From positions 159,763 to 223,762 of the forward strand of contig JANQKR010000017.1 in NCBI GenBank assembly GCA_028281025.1: a DNA stretch of 64,000 nucleotides. Reading direction: 5' to 3'. The notes beneath the pieces were generated by a model. That model saw nothing but the letters and a program-made list of their open reading frames with translations, ran no database searches and was not told the DNA's origin. This document shows positions 1 to 10,828 of this stretch, piece by piece. The DNA is from Croceivirga sp. (GTDB lineage: Bacteria; Bacteroidota; Bacteroidia; Flavobacteriales; Flavobacteriaceae). Position 1 is the first letter of the stretch. The number at the start of each line of letters is the position of its first letter. A program made the translations under genes and the position numbers.

Positions 1-1
1 C

Positions 2-2554
2 GAGGTGACAGGAAATACAGGTTCAACCCATTTGTTGGAACATTTGATGTTTAAGGGTACTGAAAAATTCAACAAGCAAAAGGGAACTGATATTAGTGGA
101 ATTTTAAACAGTATCGGGGCCCAAATGAATGCCACCACTTGGAACGACCGCACCAATTATTATGAGACCATTCCAAGTGACAAAATTGAGGTTGCACTGG
201 AAATCGAAGCGGACAGAATGCGAAACTCCCTCTTGTTGAAGGAAGACAAGGATGCTGAAATGACCGTTGTCCGCAACGAGTTTGAACGTGGGGAAAACAA
301 TCCCAATAGCGTATTGAGCAAGGAAATATGGGCAACTGCTTACATGGCGCATACTTATCACCATTCCACAATTGGTTGGCGGTCAGATATTGAAAAAATG
401 CCTATTGAGGTCTTGCGCGAGTTTTACAACACCTACTATTGGCCCAATAATGCCACATTGACTATTATCGGTGATTTTCAAAAAGACGAATTGTTCAATA
501 TGGTGGACAAGTACTTTGGTAAAATAACCAAGGCCCCGCACCCCATGCCACAACCCTATACCGAAGAACCTCAACAATATGGCCCAAGAAAGGTCGTGGT
601 CAAAAAACCTGGAAATACAGGCGTTATTTTAATTGGTTACAAAATACCGGGCAGGCTGCACGAAGATTTGCCCGCGTTGACCATATTGGGCCAACTAATA
701 GGCTCTGGGACATCTTCCTTGGTCAATAGAGAGTTTATAGATAAGAAAATGGCATTCTATGGATATGCCAGTCCCAGCAATTTCAGGGAAAATGGCCTAT
801 TCACCATAGGTTTGGGCATAGATCCAAATTCTGATTATGACTCAGTGAACAACAAACTGTTGGGGGCTATTGAAGGAATAAAAACCCAAGGAGTGCCCCA
901 GGAAGATGTTGACCGTGTCATTTCGAAATTAAGTGCACAGACCATATTGAACAGAGATGGTTCTGGGAGAATTGCCAGTCAATTGAATGAGGCCATTGCA
1001 GCGGGGGATTGGACAGATTATATCAAAGGAGTAGAAAGGTTGGCCAAAGTGACAGCGGAAGATGTAAAGCGTGTGGCCAATCAATATTTGGTAGAGGACC
1101 AAAGCACCACAGGATATTTCATTCCGAAAAACCAAAATGGAGGAAACAAACCAGTTACAAAAGGGTCATCATCTTATACACCTGAAGACTCAAAGTATTA
1201 TTATAGACACCCATATCATAATATCCCTAGGGAAGCAATTTCAGATACCTACCATAACGTTATAGGGTCTCCATCAAGAGTCGAGGGAAATTACATTAGA
1301 AAAAAAATCAATGGAATTGATGTGATTACCGCCAAAACAGGAGCACAGGGCTTTGTTACCGTAGCGGCCAGTTTATCAATTGGAAAGTATTACAATGCCA
1401 AAGGGAATACCGCGATACCCGGATTGGTTGTGGACATGTTGAGCAAGGGCACTACAAAGAACGACAAGTTTGCCTTTTCTCAAAAGCTTGAAGAATTGGG
1501 AGTGTCAATAAGCATCGGAGTCAATGGACAGCATGTCAAGTTAAATTTTAAATGCCTTAAAAAAGATTTGGGGGCCGTGGTCAATCTTTTGGCAGAAGAG
1601 TTGCGTTATCCTTTATTCGATGAAAAGGAATTCGATATTCTGAAGACTCAAAAAGTTGGAAGTATGAAGCAAAGCCTTTCCAACCCGGAGACCAGGGGCA
1701 GTATCGCGTTGTCACAAGCCATTTATCCAAAAGGACACCCAAACTACTATGATAGTATTGAGTATTCTATTGAAGAAATTGAAAAAGCGACCCTTGAAGA
1801 AGTCAAAAGTTTCCATAAAAAATATTTTGGCCCTGCCGATATGCATTTGGTTGCCGTAGGTGATGTCGACACCAAATCTTTGTACAATGCCCTTAAGGGC
1901 GGCTTTAATGGGTGGAATGGTGGTATCGCTGGTACTACTGACTACACCGAGCCGCAAAAGCGGAATGGCATGACTGAAATTGTCACCATCCCAGAGAAGC
2001 CTAGTGCAGAATTGTTGATTGGCCAGTATACCGGTTTAAAGGTTACTGATGCGGATTACATTCCTTTCTACATCGGGAATTTTGCCCTGGGCGGTGGTTT
2101 CGCTGGTAGGCTGATGAAAACGGTAAGGGATGAGGACGGGCTTACCTATAGCATAGGATCAAGACATGCCGGACACTACGATTCGGGAGGCCATTGGAGA
2201 ATCAATGCATCGTTCAACCCGGGACTTTTTCAAAAGGGCTTCGATGCAACAATGGCGCAGTTGGAAAAATGGGTCAATGAAGGAATTACGCAAGAAGAGC
2301 TGAACGCTAAAAAATCTAACCTTACCGGAAGGTACAAGGTGGGGTTGTCCACTACCGGAGGTCTGGCAGCTTCAATTTTGAGCTTTGTTGAACAGGGAGA
2401 GGTGCCTGGATACATCCAGCAATACCCAAAGGAAATTGAAGCTGTGACCCTTGATCAAGTAAACTCTGCCATAAAGAAATACATAGACATGGATAAGCTT
2501 ATAATTATTAAATCCGGTTCGCTGGATAAGGATGGAAAACCTCTTAAGCCCTAA
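2..2554 (+). CDS. M16 (insulinase-type) zinc metallopeptidase, 5' end missing
   Basis: C-terminal part, about 850 residues, of a two-domain M16 peptidase; the reading frame is open to the left edge of the window. The inverted zinc motif HxxEH is visible as HLLEH at the very start of the fragment, so only the signal peptide and first strand are missing. A second, non-catalytic M16 domain follows after about residue 430. Family members degrade peptides, in Bacteroidota usually in the periplasm. It ends in a strong hairpin terminator and forms no operon with the next gene. Assignment to M16 is secure; the substrate cannot be told. Confidence 0.9.
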   Translation, partial: EVTGNTGSTHLLEHLMFKGTEKFNKQKGTDISGILNSIGAQMNATTWNDRTNYYETIPSDKIEVALEIEADRMRNSLLLKEDKDAEMTVVRNEFERGENNPNSVLSKEIWATAYMAHTYHHSTIGWRSDIEKMPIEVLREFYNTYYWPNNATLTIIGDFQKDELFNMVDKYFGKITKAPHPMPQPYTEEPQQYGPRKVVVKKPGNTGVILIGYKIPGRLHEDLPALTILGQLIGSGTSSLVNREFIDKKMAFYGYASPSNFRENGLFTIGLGIDPNSDYDSVNNKLLGAIEGIKTQGVPQEDVDRVISKLSAQTILNRDGSGRIASQLNEAIAAGDWTDYIKGVERLAKVTAEDVKRVANQYLVEDQSTTGYFIPKNQNGGNKPVTKGSSSYTPEDSKYYYRHPYHNIPREAISDTYHNVIGSPSRVEGNYIRKKINGIDVITAKTGAQGFVTVAASLSIGKYYNAKGNTAIPGLVVDMLSKGTTKNDKFAFSQKLEELGVSISIGVNGQHVKLNFKCLKKDLGAVVNLLAEELRYPLFDEKEFDILKTQKVGSMKQSLSNPETRGSIALSQAIYPKGHPNYYDSIEYSIEEIEKATLEEVKSFHKKYFGPADMHLVAVGDVDTKSLYNALKGGFNGWNGGIAGTTDYTEPQKRNGMTEIVTIPEKPSAELLIGQYTGLKVTDADYIPFYIGNFALGGGFAGRLMKTVRDEDGLTYSIGSRHAGHYDSGGHWRINASFNPGLFQKGFDATMAQLEKWVNEGITQEELNAKKSNLTGRYKVGLSTTGGLAASILSFVEQGEVPGYIQQYPKEIEAVTLDQVNSAIKKYIDMDKLIIIKSGSLDKDGKPLKP

Positions 2555-2687
2555 GAATTAATTGCAAAAAGAAAAATAAAGCAACAAGGACGTAGGGTAG
2601 TGTCGATTAAATTCGTATTACTAATGAATAATACGAAAATATTGGTCATAAGAGCTTTGTTTTCTTAACGTAATTATTTGAGTTAGT

Positions 2688-2720
2688 TAAAAAGACCGCT
2701 TAAAAACCGGTCTTTTTTTT
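2688..2720 (+). terminator. Rho-independent terminator after the M16 gene
   Basis: Eight-base arms AAAGACCG (2691-2698) and CGGTCTTT (2708-2715), followed by a T run. The left arm is preceded by A residues, so it could also act on the other strand. Confidence 0.75.
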
Positions 2721-2743
2721 GCTCAAATCTAAAAAACGAGAAT

Positions 2744-3193
2744 ATGAAAAAAATTGGATTAGTACTGTGTTTTGTTCTTTGTGCGATAGTCGCCAATGGT
2801 CAGATACTTGACCCCGTGAAATGGTCCACAAATGTCAATAAGATCTCTGATGGAGAATATGAATTGGAGGCCATAGCTGAAATAGAGGAAGGTTGGCATC
2901 TTTATTCACAGTCAGTTCCCGAAGATGGGCCAATCCCCACCAGTTTTGTTTTTAAAGGAAGTTCGGAATACCTAAAGAAAGGAAATACCAAGGAAGAAGA
3001 AGGGCACACGGTAGACGATCCAATTTTTGATATGCGCATCACCTATTTTGATACAAAGGCATCGTTTAAGCAACGCATTAAGCTTAGGGAAAAAGCACCC
3101 TTCTCTGTTAAAGCGGTGGTGGAATTCATGGTGTGTGACGACTCGCGATGTCTTCCTCCCAAAGAAGTTGACCTGGTCTTCTCGGTCAACTGA
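2744..3193 (+). CDS. Secreted stand-alone DsbD alpha-like domain protein
   Basis: 149 residues with a signal peptide ([20 protein letters not shown]) and one domain that matches the N-terminal periplasmic domain of the DsbD gene that follows: both share [17 protein letters not shown] and [11 protein letters not shown] blocks and a CDDS(R/K)C cysteine pair near the end. In DsbD this domain passes electrons to periplasmic acceptors. The gene looks like a tandem duplication of the first 150 codons of its neighbour and is 19 nt upstream of it, so co-transcribed. It may serve as a separate acceptor or carrier; that is inference. Confidence 0.8.
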   Translation: MKKIGLVLCFVLCAIVANGQILDPVKWSTNVNKISDGEYELEAIAEIEEGWHLYSQSVPEDGPIPTSFVFKGSSEYLKKGNTKEEEGHTVDDPIFDMRITYFDTKASFKQRIKLREKAPFSVKAVVEFMVCDDSRCLPPKEVDLVFSVN

Positions 3194-3212
3194 TAAATCA
3201 AACAATACCATC

Positions 3213-5198
3213 ATGAAAAAATTATTATTGCCATTGTTCCTATTGGCGGGAATGACCAGTGTATTTTCCCAAGTCTTTGAACCTGTAAAGTGGACCGCTT
3301 CGGTGGAAAAAAAGTCAGAAACCGAATATGTTCTTGTTTCCAAAGCCACTATTGATGAGGGTTGGCATCTGTATTCCCAAGATGTACCTGAAGATGGCCC
3401 AATTCCTACCTCCTTTATCTACGATGATAACGGAGGTGCGATCAAGATATTGGGAAACACTTCCGAAGAAGAGGGGCATACCGTCGATGACCCCATATTT
3501 AATATGCGTATTACCTATTTTGAGAAAAGCGCGGTATTCAAGCAAAAAGTGGAGATTTCCGAAGGAGTTGACAAAATTCTTGGTTTTGTGGAATTTATGG
3601 TCTGTGATGACAGCAAATGTTTACCACCCACTGAAATTGAACTTGAATTCAATTTATTGGATTCTGTATCTGCCGCAGAAAGTTCGGAGTCTGGGCAAAT
3701 CGATACAGAAGCTCCAGGGGATACTTCGAACCAAACCGACAAGAAAGGGCTATGGGCCATATTCTTCATTGCCTTTATCTCAGGTTTTGCCGCTTTGTTG
3801 ACACCTTGTGTTTTTCCCATGATCCCACTAACGGTGAGCTTTTTTACGAAACAGAGCAAGAATAAGGCTGTGGGTATCAGAAACGCCATTTTCTATGGGG
3901 TTTCGATTATAGTCATATATGTACTCCTCGGTAGTGCGGTAACGGCTATTTTTGGGGCCGATTCTCTCAACGCTCTTGCAACCAATGTATGGTTCAATAT
4001 TATCTTTTTCTTGCTACTGGTCGTATTCGCAGTATCGTTTTTGGGTGCTTTTGAAATTACCCTTCCCAGCTCATGGGCCAATAAAATAGACGAACAGTCG
4101 TATAAACGCACAGGTCTTATCGCGATTTTTTTCATGGCCTTGGCCTTGGCCATCGTCTCGTTCTCATGTACGGGACCCATTGTAGGCACCTTATTGGTTG
4201 AAGCAGCTTCCAAAGGAGGGATTGCCCCGGTCATTGGAATGTTGGGATTTTCCATGGCCATTGCATTGCCCTTTGCCCTGTTCGCCGCCTTCCCGGGGTG
4301 GATGAACTCATTGCCCAAGTCAGGAGGGTGGCTCAATACGGTCAAAGTAGTGCTGGGCTTCCTGGAGCTAGCATTAGCATTCAAATTCCTTTCACAAGCC
4401 GATTTGGTCTTACAAACTCACTTATTGGAGCGTGAAGTCTTTATTGCCATTTGGATCGCGGTTTTTGGAGCTTTGGCTTTCTATCTTTTTGGAAAGATAC
4501 AGCTGCCGCATGATTCCCCGTTGACGCATATTTCGGTAGGACGATTGGGGCTGGGGCTGTTGACATTGAGCTTTACCATTTATATGATTCCCGGATTATG
4601 GGGTGCCCCATTGAACCTTATCAGTGCCTTTCCTCCTCCTTTGGAATACAGTGAATCACCTTATGGGGTTGGTTATTCTAAAATAGGCGGAGGAACCGTA
4701 TCCTCAGGTGAACATGGCGAACTGCCGGATGGAGCGCATTTGTTGGCGCCCCATGATATCCTGGCATTCAATGATTATGACAAGGGATTGGCCTATGCTA
4801 AAGAGGTAGGCAAACCCGTAATGATAGATTTTACAGGTTGGGCATGTGTAAACTGCAGAAAAATGGAACAAAACGTATGGCCCAAACCGAAAGTGCTAGA
4901 TATTCTAAAGAACCAGGTAGTGCTAATATCGCTTTATGTGGATGACAAAAGACCGCTCCCTGAAGGTGAGGTCATTGAATCAAAACTTCGTCCGGGCAAA
5001 AAACTAAAATATATTGGTCAAAAATGGAGTGAGCTCCAGACGATAAAATATAAGGCCAACTCACAGCCTTTTTATGTGCTCATGGGTCATAACGAGGATA
5101 ATCTGATTGCTCCAGTGGCATATACACCAAATGTTGATGAGTACCATAATTGGCTCGTGAAAGGTATTAAAGTTTTTAAAGAGACTTCAGAGCGTTGA
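3213..5198 (+). CDS. dsbD: Thiol:disulfide interchange protein DsbD (CcdA/thioredoxin fusion)
   Basis: 661-residue inner-membrane reductase that carries electrons from cytoplasmic thioredoxin to the periplasm. The order is: signal peptide; alpha domain with the CDDSKC cysteine pair; eight-helix CcdA core with the redox cysteines in LTPCVFP and SFSCTGP; C-terminal thioredoxin-like gamma domain with WACVNC around residues 544-549. I start it at ATG 3213, which gives a clean signal peptide ([20 protein letters not shown]), rather than at an upstream in-frame codon inside the previous gene. It is followed by a terminator. Confidence 0.93.
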   Translation: MKKLLLPLFLLAGMTSVFSQVFEPVKWTASVEKKSETEYVLVSKATIDEGWHLYSQDVPEDGPIPTSFIYDDNGGAIKILGNTSEEEGHTVDDPIFNMRITYFEKSAVFKQKVEISEGVDKILGFVEFMVCDDSKCLPPTEIELEFNLLDSVSAAESSESGQIDTEAPGDTSNQTDKKGLWAIFFIAFISGFAALLTPCVFPMIPLTVSFFTKQSKNKAVGIRNAIFYGVSIIVIYVLLGSAVTAIFGADSLNALATNVWFNIIFFLLLVVFAVSFLGAFEITLPSSWANKIDEQSYKRTGLIAIFFMALALAIVSFSCTGPIVGTLLVEAASKGGIAPVIGMLGFSMAIALPFALFAAFPGWMNSLPKSGGWLNTVKVVLGFLELALAFKFLSQADLVLQTHLLEREVFIAIWIAVFGALAFYLFGKIQLPHDSPLTHISVGRLGLGLLTLSFTIYMIPGLWGAPLNLISAFPPPLEYSESPYGVGYSKIGGGTVSSGEHGELPDGAHLLAPHDILAFNDYDKGLAYAKEVGKPVMIDFTGWACVNCRKMEQNVWPKPKVLDILKNQVVLISLYVDDKRPLPEGEVIESKLRPGKKLKYIGQKWSELQTIKYKANSQPFYVLMGHNEDNLIAPVAYTPNVDEYHNWLVKGIKVFKETSER

Positions 5199-5225
5199 GC
5201 ATTTGGAGATTTGATTGATGATAAG

Positions 5226-5253
5226 GGCCTCGGGTGGTTACGAGGCCTTTTTT
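5226..5253 (+). terminator. Rho-independent terminator after dsbD
   Basis: Perfect 7-bp stem GGCCTCG / CGAGGCC with an 8-nt loop and six T residues. Confidence 0.85.
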
Positions 5254-5270
5254 AAAGTTGTGAAACTTAT

Positions 5271-6779
5271 ATGATCGATAAAATGGATTTAATTCAGGAG
5301 ATTCCTTCAAAATTAGAAACCTATTTTGAAGATTTCAGAAACAATACAATAGGATCTGATGATAAATTTTCCTCGATTCATGGAACCCAACGATTGGTTT
5401 ATGCCGATTGGATTGCGAGTGGAAGATTATACGGACCAATTGAAAAGGCAATTCAGGATCGTATCGGGCCAATGATGGCAAATACACATTCATTTTCGAG
5501 TGAAACAGGAAAGGCTTCAACGTACGCGTACAAACATGCCAGACAAATAATAAAGAAACATGTAAATGCTGGAAAGGATGACATATTGGTCACCACTGGT
5601 ACGGGAATGACCGGTGCTTTGTCACGGTTACAACGAATAATGGGACTTCGGTTTCCTCATGTTACCGTTTTTAAACTGCAGCTTCCTGAAAAGGATCGAC
5701 CAATTGTTTTTATAAGCCATATGGAGCACCATTCCAATCAAGTGCCTTGGATGGAGACCATTGCCGATGTTGAGATAGTGCCCAGTGACGAAAATCAGTT
5801 AATCGACCTTAAGGCACTAGAACGCTTACTTGAAAGATATCGCGATAGGGACATCAAGATAGGCGCTTTTACAGCGTGTTCCAACGTTACTGGAATTATA
5901 ACCCCCTACCACGAAATTGCAGGACTGATGCACAAGTATGATGGATACTGTATCGCGGATTTTGCAGCTTCTGCCCCTTATGTGAAAATTGATATGCATC
6001 CGGAAGACCCTAAGCAGAGGCTCGATGCCATTTTATTCTCCCCACATAAGTTTTTGGGAGGACCTGGCAGTTGTGGTGTGCTGGTGTTCAACAAGGAATT
6101 GTACAAGACCAATGTTCCGGACGTGCCCGGTGGAGGAAACGTGAAATGGACGAACCCATGGGGCGAATATGGCTATTTCGATGACGTTGAGACTAAAGAG
6201 GATGGTGGTACCCCTGGAATACTTCAGGTCATGCGAGCTGCCTTTGCCGTCAGGCTCAAGGAGAAAATGGATGTTCAAAATATGCACAAAAGGGAACAGG
6301 AACTGCTCAATCTTTGCTATGAACAGTTGGATTCAATAGCAGGGCTACATATTTTAGGTAACAGGGATGTCAAAAAAATTGGATGTCTGTCCTTTTATGT
6401 TGAGAATATCCATTATAATCTTTTGGTCAGGTTATTGAACGATCGGTACGGCATCCAGGTCAGGGGCGGATGGTCATGTGCAAGCACCTATGGGCACCAT
6501 TTATTGGGGATATGTAAGGCCGAGTCAAACAAATTGATAAAGGCACTGGAAATACAAAACTTAACGGATAAGCCAGGATGGGTGAGGTTGTCCCTTCATC
6601 CCACTGCCACAAACAAGGAAATACGGTTTACCTGCAACGCCATCAAGGACATCGCCAATAATATAGAGGAATGGAGGAAGGATTATATATACAATCCCAG
6701 AACCAATGAATTTGACCATATATCCTGTGATGACAGAAAGTTAATAAATAAGGTGGAAGGTTGGTTTGATTCATTTTAA
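5271..6779 (+). CDS. Class V aminotransferase / cysteine desulfurase-like PLP enzyme
   Basis: 502-residue fold-type I PLP enzyme. Visible are the MEHHSNQVPW block, the PLP aspartate in IADFAASAPY, the Schiff-base lysine in SPHKFLGGPGS, and a late cysteine in RGGWSCASTYGHH, the position where SufS/NifS enzymes keep their persulfide cysteine. It is about 100 residues longer than typical SufS because of a C-terminal extension. The next three genes include a second PLP enzyme, thioredoxin reductase and a persulfide dioxygenase, so a sulfur-related role is plausible but not proven. Confidence 0.8.
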   Translation: MIDKMDLIQEIPSKLETYFEDFRNNTIGSDDKFSSIHGTQRLVYADWIASGRLYGPIEKAIQDRIGPMMANTHSFSSETGKASTYAYKHARQIIKKHVNAGKDDILVTTGTGMTGALSRLQRIMGLRFPHVTVFKLQLPEKDRPIVFISHMEHHSNQVPWMETIADVEIVPSDENQLIDLKALERLLERYRDRDIKIGAFTACSNVTGIITPYHEIAGLMHKYDGYCIADFAASAPYVKIDMHPEDPKQRLDAILFSPHKFLGGPGSCGVLVFNKELYKTNVPDVPGGGNVKWTNPWGEYGYFDDVETKEDGGTPGILQVMRAAFAVRLKEKMDVQNMHKREQELLNLCYEQLDSIAGLHILGNRDVKKIGCLSFYVENIHYNLLVRLLNDRYGIQVRGGWSCASTYGHHLLGICKAESNKLIKALEIQNLTDKPGWVRLSLHPTATNKEIRFTCNAIKDIANNIEEWRKDYIYNPRTNEFDHISCDDRKLINKVEGWFDSF

Positions 6780-6882
6780 TAACGATTCGCCAGGATGTAT
6801 TGTTTTGATAAAATTCTGTGCGCTTAATAAAGAAGATTACCAAAAAGTGGAACCAATCGGTCCGTGTTGATGAATAGTTAGT

Positions 6883-8139
6883 ATGTATTACCATTGGAAG
6901 AAAAAAACACAAAGTGAAATCAAGGCCAAGGTTTTTGGGGCTTTAAGTAATAATGTGAACTATACCGAACAGTGTATTCTTGGAATTCCGGCTTCCTATC
7001 TGGATGAAAAGGTATTTTCCCAAGACGAAACATTTTTGAAGGAAGCGCCCTTTTTGTCCACCTTGATTACGAATCCCAATCATATAGGTTGCCATACTTT
7101 GGGCAGTTCGGAACGTTTTTTTTCCGGAACCCAAAGGATTGAAAAAGAACTATTGGATGTATGTGCCATAGATATCCTAGGGGCAAAACCCGAAAGTTTT
7201 GATGGTTATGTTGCGTCTGGAGGAACGGAGGCCAATATCCAAGCCATCTGGATATACAGAAATTATTTTCAAAAGGAGTATGGTGCATCGCTTGACGAAA
7301 TAGCAATATTGTGCAGCGCTGACAGTCATTATTCAATGGACAAGGCAGGCAATTTATTGATGCTCTCCACTTACAAGGTAAAAGTAGCTCAAACCACACG
7401 GGAACTGCACCAACAGGAAATCTCAAGGACAATCGACCTAGCCAAGAGTGATGGAGCAAAGTATTTTATCACGGTCTCCAACATGATGACGACCATGTTC
7501 GGTTCTGTGGACGATGTCGATCAATATATTGATGCCCTTACCGATAGAGACGTAAAGTTCAAGATTCATATTGACGCCGCCTATGGTGGGTTTTATTATC
7601 CATTCTCTAATGAAGATTCCCAATTGAGTTTTCAAAATGAACATATTAGCTCGGTTACCCTTGATGCGCATAAAATGGCCCAAGCCCCTTACGGTACCGG
7701 AATTTTTTTGGCCCGTAAAGGATTTATTGACTATGCCAATACCAGGGAGGCCAGCTATGTAGAAGGAGAGGACTATACACTTAGCGGAAGCAGGTCAGGT
7801 GCAAATGCAATTGCTGTTTGGATGATACTTATGAAAAATGGGCCTTTTGGGTGGAAAGAAAAAGTCTTCATCCTACAAAAAAGGACGGACTGGCTTTGCG
7901 AGGAATTAAGGGATTCAGGAATCGCATTCTACAGGAACCCATTTTCAAATATTGTAGCCATAGATAGCGAATACATTACACTAAAACTGGCGAATGAATT
8001 TGGTCTTGTTCCAGACAACCATTTGAATCCAAAATGGTTCAAAATTGTTTTAATGGAACATGTTACAATAGAGAAACTGATCAAACTTTTAAATAGAATA
8101 AAACAACAACAGATATGGCCACAGATACAGAAAAAGTAA
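6883..8139 (+). CDS. Group II PLP-dependent decarboxylase-like protein
   Basis: 418-residue member of the PLP decarboxylase family (glutamate, histidine and aromatic amino acid decarboxylases). Motifs include the glycine-rich VASGGTEANIQAIW, HIDAAYGGFYYPF with the PLP aspartate, and TLDAHKMAQAPYGTG with the PLP lysine. Shorter than most decarboxylases and without their C-terminal part, so the substrate is unclear. The 3' end overlaps the start of trxB by 25 nt, which suggests translational coupling. Confidence 0.8.
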   Translation: MYYHWKKKTQSEIKAKVFGALSNNVNYTEQCILGIPASYLDEKVFSQDETFLKEAPFLSTLITNPNHIGCHTLGSSERFFSGTQRIEKELLDVCAIDILGAKPESFDGYVASGGTEANIQAIWIYRNYFQKEYGASLDEIAILCSADSHYSMDKAGNLLMLSTYKVKVAQTTRELHQQEISRTIDLAKSDGAKYFITVSNMMTTMFGSVDDVDQYIDALTDRDVKFKIHIDAAYGGFYYPFSNEDSQLSFQNEHISSVTLDAHKMAQAPYGTGIFLARKGFIDYANTREASYVEGEDYTLSGSRSGANAIAVWMILMKNGPFGWKEKVFILQKRTDWLCEELRDSGIAFYRNPFSNIVAIDSEYITLKLANEFGLVPDNHLNPKWFKIVLMEHVTIEKLIKLLNRIKQQQIWPQIQKK

Positions 8140-9062
8140 AATGCCTTATTATTGGTTCGGGACCTGCGGGGTATACCGCGGCAATATATGCTTCAAGGGC
8201 AAATCTCAATCCTGTTCTATATCAAGGGACCCAACCAGGAGGGCAATTGACCACTACAAATGACGTGGAGAACTTCCCAGGCTACCCTAAAGGAATCACA
8301 GGTCCGGAAATGATGATCGAGCTTAGGGAACAGGCAGAACGTTTTGGAACGGACGTTAGGGACGGCTGGATAACGAAAGTTGATTTTTCCGAACAGCCAC
8401 ATAAGGTATGGGTAAATGGGGAAAAGGAGATCCATTGTGATACGGTGATTATTTCCACAGGAGCATCCGCTAGATATTTGGGATTGGATTCGGAACAAAA
8501 GTACCTTCAACTAGGGGGTGGGGTATCGGCATGTGCTGTTTGTGATGGATTCTTCTATAGAAATCAGGAAGTGGTCATAGTCGGGGCCGGTGATTCGGCT
8601 TGTGAGGAAGCCCACTATTTGTCCAATCTTTGTGAAAAAGTGACCATGTTGGTCAGAAGGGACGAGTTCAGGGCCTCCAAGATAATGGAGGCAAGGGTAA
8701 GAAATACTGAGAATATTGAGATTTTGCTCAATACGGAAACCGTAGAAGTTTTGGGGGACGGACAGGTCGTTACAGGTGTTTTGGCAAAGAACAAGGTGAC
8801 AGGGGCGACATTTCAGATTCCCGCAACGGGTTTCTTTGTTGCCATTGGCCATAATCCTAATACGGAAATCTTTAGGGAATACATCGACACAGATGAAACA
8901 GGCTACATCAAAAACGTGCCCGGTAGTTCTGAGACCAATATTGAAGGGGTTTTTGTAAGCGGGGATGCTGCGGACCATAGGTACAGACAAGCGGTTACCG
9001 CTGCCGGTACAGGTTGTATGGCCGCATTGGACGCTGAACGCTATTTGGCCTCTCAGGTCTGA
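8115..9062 (+). CDS. trxB: Thioredoxin reductase (NADPH)
   Basis: 315 residues, normal family length. FAD-binding GSGPAGYTAA near residue 14, redox-active Cys140-Ala-Val-Cys143, NADPH-binding GAGDSACEEA, and the C-terminal GVFVSGDAAD. It reduces thioredoxin in the cytosol and would indirectly feed DsbD encoded at 3.2-5.2 kb. It starts inside the preceding PLP decarboxylase-like gene. Confidence 0.96.
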   Translation: MATDTEKVKCLIIGSGPAGYTAAIYASRANLNPVLYQGTQPGGQLTTTNDVENFPGYPKGITGPEMMIELREQAERFGTDVRDGWITKVDFSEQPHKVWVNGEKEIHCDTVIISTGASARYLGLDSEQKYLQLGGGVSACAVCDGFFYRNQEVVIVGAGDSACEEAHYLSNLCEKVTMLVRRDEFRASKIMEARVRNTENIEILLNTETVEVLGDGQVVTGVLAKNKVTGATFQIPATGFFVAIGHNPNTEIFREYIDTDETGYIKNVPGSSETNIEGVFVSGDAADHRYRQAVTAAGTGCMAALDAERYLASQV

Positions 9063-9145
9063 TATTGCATTCCTGAGTCTTATGAATTACACGCGATATT
9101 TGAAAACTGACTAAGCCAAACTTTGAGCATCAGAATTTTGATGAA

Positions 9146-10537
9146 ATGAAAATTGAACAGATTTATACCGGCTGTCTGGCACAAGGGGCCTACTACATAG
9201 AAAGTGGTGGTGAGGCCGCCATTGTCGATCCTTTGAGGGAAGTGGACCCGTATATCGACAGAGCCAAAAAAGATGGAACTACCATAAAATACATTTTTGA
9301 AACACATTTCCACGCTGATTTTGTAAGCGGTCATTTGAACCTAGCTGAAAAGACCGGGGCCAAGATTGTTTTTGGACCAACAGCGGAAACATCCTTCGAC
9401 TCCTATGTAGCCTTTGATGGGGAAGAGTTCCGGTTAGGGAAAGTGGTCATAAAGGCGCTGCATACCCCGGGACATACCATGGAGAGCACGAGCTATTTGA
9501 TCAAGGACCATAATGGCAAAGATTACGCAATATTCAGTGGAGACACCCTGTTTTTGGGAGATGTAGGCCGTCCGGATTTGGCCCAAAAGGCAGCCAATAT
9601 GACTCAGGAACAGTTGGCGGGACTTTTATATGATAGTCTTAGGACCAAGATTATGACATTGGATGACAGTGTCATCGTATATCCCGCGCATGGGGCCGGT
9701 TCAGCCTGTGGCAAGAACATGAGCAGTGAGACCGTTGGTACCATCGGGGGTCAAAAGCTATCCAATTATGCCCTACGGGGAAATATGACAAAGGAACAGT
9801 TTATCAAGGAGGTTACCGATGGACTGTTGCCACCACCGGAATATTTTCCCGCTAATGTAAAACTTAATCGGGAGGGCTATGCGACCCTAGATACACTTCT
9901 GGAAAGGGGAATTCTTGCATTGGAACCGGATACCTTTGAAAAAATCGCTGATCAGCACAATGCCCTTGTGCTGGATGTCCGAAACCATTCCGATTTTTCG
10001 AAGTCCTTCATTCCAGGTTCCATATTTATTGGATTAGACGGGGATTTTGCACCTTGGGCGGGCACTTTGATCGCAGACATTGAACAGCCGATTCTTTTTA
10101 TCGCACCAGAAGGAAGAAAGAGAGAGACGATAACTCGATTATCAAGGGTTGGATTTGACAATGTGGTAGGTTTCCTGACAGGTGGAATAGATGCATGGAG
10201 AGAATCAGGAAGGGAAGTTGATTCAGTTGAATCAATTTCCGCAAATGAACTTGAAATTCTGATGCAAAAACAAAATGACGTTGCCATACATGATGTAAGA
10301 AAACCCAACGAATACCATAAAGGACACATAACAATTGCAGAAAACACTCCTTTGGCGGCCATAAATCAAAAAATGGATGTTTTCAAGGGAAAAGGGCCGT
10401 TCTATCTGCACTGTGCCGGAGGATATCGATCGGTCATCGCAACTTCAATACTAAAATCCAGGGGATACAATAACATAATCAATGTAAATGGTGGATACGC
10501 TGCTATTGAAGAAACCGATATTCGGCTTATAACTTGA
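9146..10537 (+). CDS. MBL-fold persulfide dioxygenase with two rhodanese domains (CstB-like)
   Basis: 463 residues. The N-terminal metallo-beta-lactamase domain has HFHADFVSGH, TPGHTMEST and SGDTLFLGDVGRPDL, the signature of ETHE1/CstB persulfide dioxygenases. A first rhodanese-like domain (about 265-360) has FIAPEGRKRE where the active-site loop should be and no cysteine, so it is probably inactive. The C-terminal rhodanese domain has an intact loop CAGGYRS. This inactive-then-active order matches CstB, which oxidises persulfides and makes thiosulfate. It fits an upstream desulfurase-like enzyme. Confidence 0.88.
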   Translation: MKIEQIYTGCLAQGAYYIESGGEAAIVDPLREVDPYIDRAKKDGTTIKYIFETHFHADFVSGHLNLAEKTGAKIVFGPTAETSFDSYVAFDGEEFRLGKVVIKALHTPGHTMESTSYLIKDHNGKDYAIFSGDTLFLGDVGRPDLAQKAANMTQEQLAGLLYDSLRTKIMTLDDSVIVYPAHGAGSACGKNMSSETVGTIGGQKLSNYALRGNMTKEQFIKEVTDGLLPPPEYFPANVKLNREGYATLDTLLERGILALEPDTFEKIADQHNALVLDVRNHSDFSKSFIPGSIFIGLDGDFAPWAGTLIADIEQPILFIAPEGRKRETITRLSRVGFDNVVGFLTGGIDAWRESGREVDSVESISANELEILMQKQNDVAIHDVRKPNEYHKGHITIAENTPLAAINQKMDVFKGKGPFYLHCAGGYRSVIATSILKSRGYNNIINVNGGYAAIEETDIRLIT

Positions 10538-10828
10538 GATTGGGAGCAACTTCTTAGGGTATAAGCGACCTTTAAACTCTTGGATTGCTATATAAAATAA
10601 TCGATTTGGAATGCCATTGAAAAAGTTCTGTTTTTAACTAGAACAGTACATTTCACTAATAAAGAGTTGGTATCAAAAGAAAATTTAAATTTTGAAAATA
10701 CGGAAGTAGTAGGTCAGATTACAAGGAAAGTCCATTTGAAGAAAGAAATTGGTGAATAGAAATCCTCGAAAATAAATGAAACCAAATAACCAACATATTC
10801 TAATATCAAAGATTATTGCTTTAGGAAT
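10538..10828. other. Gene-free junction between chromosome and the integrative element
   Basis: 291 nt, AT-rich, no convincing gene, terminator or copy of the tRNA-Arg 3' end. It separates core metabolism genes from the RteC gene and is where the left boundary of the element would be expected if rteC belongs to it. Confidence 0.4.

Noticed and set aside
10538..10828. attL copy of the tRNA-Arg 3' end
   Set aside because: No stretch matching the T-stem, acceptor end or downstream flank was found; a shared 9-mer (ATTGCTTTA) is in the wrong orientation and too short.
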